Shown here: positions 55,696-64,000 of the stretch, piece by piece
How positions within the stretch are numbered: the stretch's first letter is position 1
How the letters are laid out: each line of letters starts with the position of its first letter
Origin: Capronia americana
Lineage: Eukaryota; Ascomycota; Eurotiomycetes; Chaetothyriales; Herpotrichiellaceae
Length of the DNA: 64,000 nt
NCBI GenBank assembly: GCA_016110215.1
Contig: JADWQD010000026.1
Coordinates: 1-64,000, forward strand
Reading direction: 5' to 3'
Notes under the pieces: model-generated
The model's database searches: none
Told to the model about the DNA's origin: nothing
Seen by the model: the letters and a program-made list of their open reading frames with translations, nothing else
Made by a program: the position numbers and the translations under genes

Positions 55696-56061
55696 TTATT
55701 CAGCGGAACTTGCAGACCCATCAATCTTGACCACGTAGTCGTCTTCAATATACGGCGCGTATGCTTCTGCCATTTCACTGATCTTGCTGAGCGTGACTTC
55801 CGAGACTCTGGCGGCAAACCCCTTGATCAACGCTGTAGAAATGTTAGCCTGCGGTAAATCCTGTGAGCGCCGATGTGGAGGTTGAAGCATACAATACTCG
55901 TGGGTGATGATACCGCCATCCTTCTCGATCTCCGCCATGGCCATGTCGATAATAGATGAGGGCGTGTTATCGGGATATGACACGACGACGGGCCTCTGTG
56001 CTGGGGGAACAGCAATCACCGCAGTGAACAAAGCAAGCAAGAAGGCAATCGGTAGACGCAT
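55696..56061 (-). CDS. Secreted peptidase inhibitor I9-type protein
   Basis: Small protein of about 103 residues in two exons. MRLPIAFLLALFTAVIAVPPAQ is a signal peptide with a likely cleavage after AVA/VPPA. An intron with donor GTATGC and acceptor CTACAG joins HEYS|LIKGFAARVSEVTLSKISEMAEAYAPYIEDDYVV. The core matches the propeptide-like inhibitor of subtilases: VVVSYPDNTPSSIIDMAMAEIEKDGG then GFAA. It has the size of a stand-alone inhibitor of a serine protease. A target cannot be named. Confidence 0.85.
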   Translation of the reverse strand: MRLPIAFLLALFTAVIAVPPAQRPVVVSYPDNTPSSIIDMAMAEIEKDGGIITHEYCMLQPPHRRSQDLPQANISTALIKGFAARVSEVTLSKISEMAEAYAPYIEDDYVVKIDGSASSAE

Positions 56062-56967
56062 TCTGACGCACGGCTGGCGTGTTTGGCAGATTTGGTGGTT
56101 GTTTGATGGCTCTGTGGTCTTGCAATGGGAGCTTCTGCGTCGTAAAGGGATCCGGCGAAGTGTCGAGAAAATTATTGGCTATGCTGGTTAATCTTGAGGT
56201 AGAAGTGACTGGGAAGTGAATTGGTGGGATGGGTTGACAAGAACGGCGTCACTTGCCTTTAGACTGCAGGCGGCTAGTCGGCTTTCACGGCCTCGTTTCT
56301 GCTCTTCCTTTCATTCTCAACTCAGGCTGTCATCGGCACATCCCTTCTGCCACCCCAACCCAGAACCTCGAAGACCGAGCACTCCTCTAAGTCCCTTTCT
56401 AGTAACCCTCAGCACCGAAATTTCGGCCATCTACTTTATCTCTGTCAACATAGACCTATTTCTCAGCGGCAAGCCAGGCCATCGTCGAGAGTGATCATTC
56501 CACCACGTCGCACCTACCCCTCCATCGCGAGCTTCCTTCACGAGCTTCCTTCACGAGCAGCTCAAAACCTTTGCTGTCATCCTGCGGCAGCCTGTCCTGA
56601 TTTAAGAGGCTGGGGGCACCTTAGGGGGCGTTCCGATCTGTGTTCTCGTCACGTCTTGGGCAGTGGGAGTGTCACAAGTTGACCTGGGACAAAAGGAAGA
56701 CTCAGATTAACATGCCCCGGGGCGCCGCTTTGCATGGGTTTAGATAGCCAAAAGATACCACGACACTTTTCTTCTTGTTGTCTACCTCGCACAGACGCAT
56801 ACGTGTCTGATCTCGACGTCGAGTCACTGCTTGGCGTTACAAAGTCAGCCCTCGAGCGCATGCTCGCTTGACTCTGCCAAAGCTCGAGTCCCGAGTCCCT
56901 GTCCAGGCTTCTGCTACCCTGAACCTTTTCTATTTTCCATTTGCGATCCATCAGTCTCCTTCTCGTC
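56062..56967. promoter_or_regulatory. Divergent intergenic, I9 inhibitor / Pcf11
   Basis: About 900 bases. The plus-strand leader of Pcf11 is pyrimidine-rich and contains a 13-base direct repeat (CGAGCTTCCTTCA twice near 56528-56553). Confidence 0.5.
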
Positions 56968-59014
56968 ATGTCTGGTCTGCCGTCAGATGAGGTCGCCGAA
57001 GATTATAAAGGTTCTTTGGAAGACCTCGTATCCAACGACAAATATCAGATCTCGAACTTAACCTTGATCGCAAAAGAGAACATCGAGCATGCCGAAGCAA
57101 TCTCAAGGGTCCTACAGAATCACATCAACAGAGTGAGTCGCTTCCTAAGCAGCTAAGGCAATCGCTAACCGCCGATAGGCACCCCCAGCACGCAAGTTGC
57201 CTGCTCTATATGTTTTGGACTCCATTGCCAAAAACGTCGGATCCCCTTACACGGTCTACTTTGGTCGCAATCTTCATCAGATTTTTATGCTGGCGTATTC
57301 GCAAGTCGACGCTGTTGTTCGCCGGAAGCTCGAGGAGATGCTGAAGACCTGGCGAGAACCAGTCCCAGGGTCACTCTCTACCACTCCCGTCTTTCCTATT
57401 GCAAGCACACAGACTATTGTCGACAGCCTCAACAAATTTCGAGGCGCCACGCCCAGCGGCAACCGATATCAGTCCACTCCCATTCAGGGGCAGCCTGCTA
57501 GAGTAGCATCTGTTCAACCATACCGTCATACACCAACCCCTCCCCAGTCCTTACCTCAGCTTCCGCCAAGTCTCGCTGCGCAGGTTCGGAGCCCTCAGCC
57601 ACATTTCGCTGTGCCTCAGACTTCGTATACACCGACACCGCCGGTGTCGTATGGTGTGCCCTATCCACCTCAGCCAGCTCCTGCTTCATACTTTCAGCCG
57701 CCTACGCCCATGCAGTCAGCTCAGTATCCGCCTCCTACTCCTCAACCTGGGCTCTTTGCTGGAGGCAGTGTCGACCTACAGAAACTACACGTCGATATTG
57801 ACGACCTTACGACTGATGCTAAAATTGAATGCGCAACGCACCCATTGGATACGGGGGCTCAACGCAAACTGGCCAGCCTTCAGACACTGAAGGAGATCTT
57901 GGACAGCGGCAATGCTTCAGAAAGTGATTTGGTGGACATACGGAACACGGTTTTGCAGAAGATGGCCGAGAAGAGGGCTGTCAACCATCAATCTCCATTG
58001 CCAGTACTGGTGCAGCCAGTTCACAATCCCTATGCCCCTCCCCAACCAGTTGTTCAACCTGCTCCTGTACTTGCCCAAACTCCTGTTCCTACTGCACCCC
58101 CTACGGCTGTGTTCAATAGCACAAACCTTGCCGAACTCCTCCGTGCCACCGCGAACCAGCAGCAAGCGACACAGCCTACAAACTATCACCCTTCAGCCCA
58201 ATCCGGTGTAGCAACCCCGCAATACAATGCGCCAGCAGCACCCCCTGTAAGCGAAAATCCGCTTATTGCGCAGCTCCGAGCGTCCGGGCTCCTGTCTGCG
58301 GCGCCTACTCCACCACAGGGAGTTACACCGCCAATTCCAGCTATTCCCAACTTTACGCTCGATGTCAATGTCGAAGTCAGACTGACTTCGGCCTCAATCC
58401 GAATTCCACGGCCAACAAAAATTGCTGCATTTTTGAACGCGCGGCCGAACCAATGTAGTACATGTGGTAGGAGATTCATGTCCGACGAGGCCGGCAGAGA
58501 AAAGAAGGCGCGACACCTGGACTGGCACTTCAAGACTAAAGCCAGGATGCTCGATGCTGAGAAACGAGGGCAGAATCGGAGCTGGTACGTGGACGAACGA
58601 GAATGGATTGCGAGCAGGGAGTACGAAGACGAGGCTGGCCCGGGAGATGCCAACGGAAATCCCGCCACGGTGGTCTCAAAGAAGAAGACACAGGATTTCG
58701 TGCGAGCTCCAGCCGACCCGGTTCTACGATCGTTACCCTGTCCTATTGATCAAGAGCCATTCAAAAGCGAATGGAGCGAGGAGGTGCAGGACTTCATATG
58801 GAAAGACGCGGTGCAAGTTGGAAACCGCATCTATCACTTGTCTTGCTTTACAGAAGTGACCAAAGGCAGAGACAAAGATGGAGTCAGTACTCCTGTTGCT
58901 GGAATGGGGATGGGCCGCACGGCGACGCCCGATTCCGTGCTGGGGAAAAGAAAGGCGGAAGAGGAGCCAGGTAGCATCAAGTCGCGGATCAAACTTGAGT
59001 CTGCCCAAGCGTAG
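56968..59014 (+). CDS. pcf11: mRNA 3'-end cleavage/polyadenylation factor Pcf11
   Basis: Scaffold of cleavage factor IA that binds the RNA polymerase II C-terminal domain. Start at 56968 (MSGLPSDEVAEDYKGSLEDL) and one intron after HINR (GTGAGT..GATAG). The CTD-interaction domain covers about residues 1-130, with LTLIAKENIEHAEAISRVL, KLPALYVLDSIAKNVGSPYT and the Phe/Leu-rich FGRNLHQIFMLAYSQVD. A long Pro/Gln-rich linker follows. Later come a Cys-containing zinc-binding motif (CSTCGRRFMSDEAGREKKARHLDWHF) and a second LPCPIDQEPF...YHLSCF, the Clp1/RNA-binding end. About 665 residues. Confidence 0.93.
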
Positions 59015-59486
59015 TATGCTCGGCCGACGAAGCGCTCAGCGATGGCGTTGGTGGGCCAGTGACCGTCATTTCGACAAAACGGCAATTATTTGCATAGCAT
59101 GCAGTGGTAGAACGGGCAAATTGAGAAGTATTGCTCACTAAGCAAGGCTGGGCAAGGCTGAGATCGGAGATAAGGCGCAGCTGTTCTCCGCATGCGCGTA
59201 AAGCTCGACCCATTGGCCTTTCTCCACCAGAAAAAAAGTTGAAGAACAAACACTGCTCGCTTCCTGTCCCAGCACGTTTTGCGCCGATTTTGTAACATAA
59301 ATTTCTACTCTTGTCATTTTCTCGAGTGCAACTGTCTTGGCCACCTCCTTTGAAATTCCAACTGCCGTTCGAGTCCCAGCACCATAGAATAGAATACATC
59401 GCAACCATCTTTACCAGGCTCACGTTCGTTATCAACCTCGCAGGACCACTTCTGCACGATCCTACCGCGTAAACGTTAGATCAGCT
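59015..59486. promoter_or_regulatory. Intergenic, ggc1 promoter
   Basis: About 470 bases between the Pcf11 stop and the Ggc1 start. No additional ORF is supported. Confidence 0.5.
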
Positions 59487-60636
59487 ATGTCGCCTCCCGC
59501 TATGGCGCCAGCCTTGGGAGCAGCTGGGAAAGAATACAAGCGCGAGTCGGGGATGGCTCGTTTACTGGGATCAGGTGCGTCCGCAGCGTTTCACGCAGAC
59601 AGCTACGACGTCCGAACCTGACAGAGAAACACAGGCTCTGCTGGTATTGCCGAGTTGATGGTGTTCCACCCTGTCGACACAATTGCAAAGAGATTGATGA
59701 GCAATTCAACCAGAGTACGCACTGGGAGTCCTGCACAGCCACCCCAAATCCATTGACCGTACCCAGGTCGCATCAGTCTCCGCCTTCAATAAAGTCATCT
59801 TCAGAGAATATGCTACGGCTGGAGCGCTCACAAAATTCACGTCTCTCTTTCCTGGCTTAGGCTACGCAGCCGGCTACAAGGTGTTGCAAAGAATATACAA
59901 ATGTTAAGATGGTGGCTCCTTAAGCACTTGTGATGTGCACTAACAGAGAGTCGCAGATGGTGGCCAGCCCTTCGTGCGCGACTATCTGACCCAGCACCAT
60001 TCTCAAGACTTCGACAAGGCGTTTGGAAAAGGAACAGGCAAGGCGATACTCAACGCGACCGCGGGATCAATGATCGGCATCGGTGAAATTATCCTCCTCC
60101 CTCTCGACGTCCTCAAGATCAAGCGACAGACCAACCCAGAGGCATTTCGTAGCCGAGGCTTCTTCCGCATCGTGTCAGACGAAGGCATGGGCCTATATCG
60201 GGGGGCTGGTTGGACCGCCGCACGAAATGCGCCTGGCTCGTTCGCTCTCTTTGGAGGTTCGGCGTGGGCGAAGGAGAAGTTGTTCAAGCTGGAAGACTAC
60301 AATGCAGCGTGAGTACCTCCCAAAACATGCGCCGCCTCGGGCGCAAGCTAACAACGGGGCAGCACTTGGGGTCAGAACTTTGTCGCTTCAGTGGTGGGCG
60401 CGAGCGCTAGCTTGATCGTCTCTGCTCCTCTCGATGTCATTAAAACCAGATTGCAAGCGGCCTCGTTCGAGACTAATGAGTCGGGATTCTCGATCTTGGC
60501 CCGCATGGCTAAGAATGAGGGCTTCACTGCCTTCTTTAAAGGGCTTACGCCAAAGATGCTTATGACAGGCCCCAAGCTTGTCTTTTCGTTTTGGTTAGCA
60601 CAGGTTCTGATTCCAGCTTTCGGGAATGTCGTGTGA
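59487..60636 (+). CDS. ggc1: Mitochondrial GTP/GDP carrier (Ggc1-type)
   Basis: Inner-membrane carrier that exchanges GTP for GDP and is linked to mitochondrial iron and genome upkeep. Five exons. Start at 59487 (MSPPAMAPALG). The first membrane helix shows ARLLGSGSAGIAELMVFHPVDTIAKRLMSN after an intron at SG, with a PVDT version of the PxD motif. The second repeat has PLDVLKIKRQ and the third PLDVIKTRLQ. The GYAAGYKVLQRIYK and RGFFRIVSDEGMGLYRGAGW segments are typical of Ggc1/Yhm1. About 300 residues. Confidence 0.9.
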
Positions 60637-61727
60637 TGGAAGTCATCATCTACCGTGCTGCAAGAGGACAGGGATTTGGCTGGTTTCGCATGAGGGATCA
60701 CCCTACCACAGGCAGCTCCGTCCCAAACCTCCACCGGGCGGCCTCGATCTGCGGGTAACAAAAAGGTGGCATATTCACGTGTCTGGGAATCGTGTTCAGA
60801 ATTGGCGGCGAACTGTACTGGAACGAGATCGGAGCAGAGCTTTGCGAGGCGTTGGGAGAACAATCGACTTCGTCTAAAAGTGTGTCGAAATACGAATCTT
60901 CACTTCACAGCTTCATACCATGTCAATCCGAGCAGGCGTCCCATCGCATCCGGACCATTAAGTGTTCTTTGGGGCCGTATCCAGACAGGAAGACTCGGCC
61001 AATCCATGTCTTGACAGCTTCGCTTCCTCATCTGATATCAAAAGAGCCATTATTGACAATCATCAGCAGGTACAGCCTTACAAAAACTATGGATGTGGGA
61101 GCCATGTTTCTCTATCCCTTTCGACAACTAGTCCCAGAGTTGTCGCACTCCGGTCCACTGCTTCTCGACAAGGTTCTAGAGACTCTGCCGGCGACAGGTT
61201 AGCCACACTTCATCACATAGCGTACATTATAATAGAAGCGTGCACCTATGTTCCACTCGAATATAGCGGTGCTCAAGGTCAAATACTGTCCTATTTCAAT
61301 ACACACAGACCGGATATATGCAGCAACCAGAAGTTAGATGCACTCCGACTTCCCGCCGACGAAGACCTCGATATCGATGGCGCCCTCCGCCATTGCGGAC
61401 CGGACCAGACCACGAAAAACAGTTATAGCGGGTAGGATGCAGCTCATACTATTCTGACTTTGTTCGCAGGGAACACTGAGCCATGGTCATTAACCGCCCC
61501 TTATTTGTCGGGTCGACTGAAGTCATTGGCATATCAGCATTGTGCTCAGGAAGTGGTCTCATGCTTGCTCCTGAGTGGATTCGAGCAGCGCCTCGAGTCC
61601 CTCTGGATTCGATATCTGCGCATCCATCTCGACTTTCCTGAAGCTCCCACAACGCTCACGCCATTCCTGAACAAGGAGCACGCAATTGACGTACTCACAC
61701 TTGTTTGCAGACTTTCGTCACCCATCC
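60637..61727. other. Intergenic, convergent 3' ends
   Basis: About 1.1 kb between the Ggc1 gene and the hydrolase. Small open frames were seen but none with protein motifs. No gene is supported. Confidence 0.5.
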
Positions 61728-63266
61728 TCACGCCGTTGGGCTCTTCAAGAACTGTGCTACGACCGACCTGTAATGCTCCGGGACGTCGAGATCTGTTAGG
61801 ATGTCAGGAACCGTCTTGAACTCGCAACTCTGGGACCAGTCGCCCCCAGACAGCCTGGACTTGAGGACGGTCTGGCCGTTTGGGATTGCAGTCCTGATAG
61901 ATAGAGGTTCTCAGCCAATGGTTGGCCACACTTACTGCTGCAATGGGCCGCGTTGGGGAACGTGTACCACTTCACCTTGGGAATGCCAGAGAAATAAGGA
62001 TATACACAGCTATCATCCACGGGCTCTGTCAGTGGACCAGTCCTCTCGAGTACTGAGCAGGTAACATGGAGATGAGATGACTTGCCTGTCACGTCCTTCG
62101 TCCCACTCGCCGTTGAGTACGAGGCAGGGTACTTTGATCTTGTGGACCTCGTCTACTATCGACCACGTCCTGGCAACCGTTAGCTTGAACTGTCATCCAG
62201 GGTGGCAAAGTCAAAACGTAGGCTTTGCAGCGCGGCAAAAATGCGCCGGGATAGACCAAGTCTTACCTCAAGCTTCCGACCACAGTGAACTCGCTTGGCC
62301 CGTTCATCGTGTAGTAAACTGTCTGCGAACATGCTTGTCAGCTGACGGCTCGAAAACACCACGACTAGGCACTTAGCGAGCATGGTCGTACATCGTCCTC
62401 TTCCACATTTGCCATGGTGTCCACAAGGTCCTTGGGGAACGGGTAGATTCTGCAGACATGGCGCTTGTAAAATTCCTCGACAGCCCATTTATCTGCGTTG
62501 GCGTCAGCGTCGAGAGAAGTGGACAGTACCGCAGCCTGCCAGCGCCAGCAACTTACACTCTGGATCATCGTACGTCTTGTCCTTCTCGTGCTTTTGCAGC
62601 GCTTTCTCCACGTCCTCGGGAAGCTGCTTTCGCCATTCATTGCACGATTCAACCCAGAGTTCCATGCTACTAGGTGAGTTGGAGATGACAAGACGCTTGA
62701 GTCCCTTGTGGCCCCGAATCGCGAACGTTGCGCCTAACATCCCTCCCCTATCGTCCCGGGGAAATCAGTCTCCGCTGCTCCCAGGGCAGTGCACCAGGGA
62801 CGGAGACTTTGGCGAGACTCACCAACTCTGGCCTAGGAGGTCAAAATCGCCGGCAATGCCCAAATGCTCCAGCAGATTATCCAGTTCCGCGATGAACAGC
62901 TCGGGTGTCCAGAAGGCAGTGTCGAGTCTCTTTTCGCGAAAGTGTGTTGACTTGCCGCATCCGAGCTGGTCGTAGAGGACCACGGGGATCTTGTACTCTG
63001 TGTAGAGGTTCTTCAAGTTCGCCAGATAGTTATGTCCCATGCCGGGGCTGTCATCTCCGGTTAACTTGCGAGTCCCACGCCGATTGAGGAGGAGAAGGCG
63101 CTGTCACCCACCCATCCACCCGGACTACTCACCCTCCATGGAGAACAACAAGAGGCCGCCCGGTCGAGGAAGTGTTGAGATCACCGCATATCTTGTACCA
63201 CGTGAAAGCTTCGCCCGGGAGCCCGGGGTAGGAGAAGGGCGCGTTGCCTTCCTTCGACATAGTCAT
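61728..63266 (-). CDS. Proline iminopeptidase-like alpha/beta hydrolase (S33)
   Basis: Serine hydrolase that removes N-terminal residues or cleaves small amides. Start at 63266 (MTMSKEGNAPFSYPGLPG) chosen over 63326. HGGPGMGHNYL (oxyanion hole) is split by an intron. The nucleophile elbow GQSWGG spans another. DQLGCGKS and WTPELFIAELDNLLEHLGI are conserved. A later exon gives VPCLVLNGEWDEGRD with the acid Asp, and PNAAHCS carries the catalytic His. The intron after GRD begins GCAAGT, a second GC-AG intron in this window. The C-terminal end is unsettled: a GTAAGT donor follows HCSS, and the exon near 61.73-61.85 kb reads VPEHYRSVVAQFLK. Total about 310 residues, eight exons or so. Confidence 0.82.
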
Positions 63267-63476
63267 CCCCTGCGATTCTAGAAAGCGTCGTCCGTGTACC
63301 CGACTGTGAAAGATTTCGATGGACAAGAAAAGAGAAGCAGGATCGATGACATCAAGAAGAATGGGACACCTCCTCGGGGGGACAGTAATGCACTCGTACT
63401 GTGTCGGTTTCCGACTAATGCAATCATCATCAGGCTCTAAGCGACGGGATGAGAGCCCTCTCCTCGTACGGCTTGT

Positions 63477-64000
63477 CTAGCGCAACGGAGAGTTCGATCT
63501 GGAAGTCCACGCGTGCAAAGACATTGGAGCCTGAAGATCCGACAATGGGTAAAGCCGCTGGCCCAGTCCGCATCCTTGAGGGTGTGAGCGCTTAGCGACC
63601 TTCCTTATAGGGAAGCCGATTAAAGCCTCCGGAGGGAAGCTGAAGACGCGAGCCAGTGGCGCGTCGACATGCGAGAGGCTAACAAGTGGATTGCATAGCC
63701 TGGAAAGGAAGGTCGTTTCCATCCCTGGAGAACTTGTTTTGAACAAGCCAGACGAGGCAGGTGAGGCAGCGCCCTTTGACCTCGAATCAGTCCCTTCGGT
63801 GAATGCCCGGCGCAGCTTGCGTACTCATAACAGGGAAGCGACTGACCTTAACAGCAAGGGATTTTCGAGGGTGATCCTATCCTGGCTGCCCTCTGAGTGC
63901 AGCTTCCTGTAGAAGTCGACAGACCAACAGCTTTCTATTGCTGGTATGTCTATGCCCCAGCCATCCTGTCGATTTCCTGTTAGACCGCGCATTTTCTGCG
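63477..64000 (-). CDS. 3' end of an unrecognised gene, runs off the window
   Basis: Minus-strand coding pieces at the right edge. An exon with FYRKLHSEGSQDRITLENPLLL ends at about 63852 with a GTCAGT donor. A second exon after an ACGCAAG acceptor opens with RRAFTEGTDSRSKGAASPASSGL and runs to a stop near 63477. The 5' part lies beyond 64000. No known domain was recognised from this fragment. Confidence 0.5.

Noticed and set aside
1..64000. CRISPR arrays, bacterial operons, complete transposons
   Set aside because: No regularly spaced repeats, transposase motifs or terminal inverted repeats were recognised. The gene structure is eukaryotic.

Overview
The window is nuclear DNA from a filamentous ascomycete (Pezizomycotina). 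The evidence is many short introns (about 45-130 bases) with GT..AG borders and CTGAC/CTAAC-like branch sites, Zn2Cys6 and C2H2 regulators with fungal-type bodies, a CFEM protein, a fungal Ggc1 carrier, Pcf11 and a HookA-type dynein adaptor. The mix of catabolic genes would suit a black-yeast-like member of the Eurotiomycetes, but that placement is a guess. No rRNA, convincing tRNA, CRISPR array, intact transposon or bacterial operon was seen. Genes lie on both strands and many pairs are divergent.

Left third (about 0.8-25 kb): a catabolic block. In order: an amine/amino-acid permease, a copper amine oxidase, a Zn2Cys6 regulator whose zinc cluster looks mutated, an ACMSD-type amidohydrolase (decarboxylase-like), an intact Zn2Cys6 regulator, an aldehyde dehydrogenase and a zinc alcohol dehydrogenase facing away from each other, a frameshifted relic of an FAD aromatic hydroxylase, a SnoaL-like protein and an SDR facing away from each other, a sugar-porter-family MFS transporter, and a glutathione S-transferase. 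Read together they suggest uptake of an amine, oxidation to an aldehyde, then conversion to acid or alcohol, with ring hydroxylation and decarboxylation chemistry nearby. The hydroxylase and one regulator appear to have been lost.

Middle (about 25.8-36.7 kb): mostly housekeeping or general genes. These are a two-RRM RNA-binding protein, a Gfo/Idh/MocA oxidoreductase, adenylate kinase, a possible small unrecognised gene, a polytopic membrane protein, a CFEM membrane protein and an intracellular-type GH13 alpha-amylase.

Second catabolic block (about 37.3-51.4 kb): a Dal5/allantoate-type MFS symporter, a protein with two carboxymuconolactone-decarboxylase-like domains, two clearly paralogous metallo-beta-lactamase-fold lactonase-like enzymes, a C2H2 plus fungal_trans regulator and a 3-hydroxyisobutyrate-dehydrogenase-like enzyme. 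I infer a pathway for import and hydrolysis of a lactone or related carboxylate. This is the best candidate here for an undescribed metabolic system.

Right end (about 51.6-64 kb): an acidic unknown protein, HookA-like protein, a secreted I9-type protease inhibitor, Pcf11, the mitochondrial GTP/GDP carrier Ggc1, a proline-iminopeptidase-like alpha/beta hydrolase and the 3' part of an unrecognised gene that runs off the edge. Exon borders were read by eye from splice signals and reading-frame continuity. Gene spans are firmer than individual exon borders.
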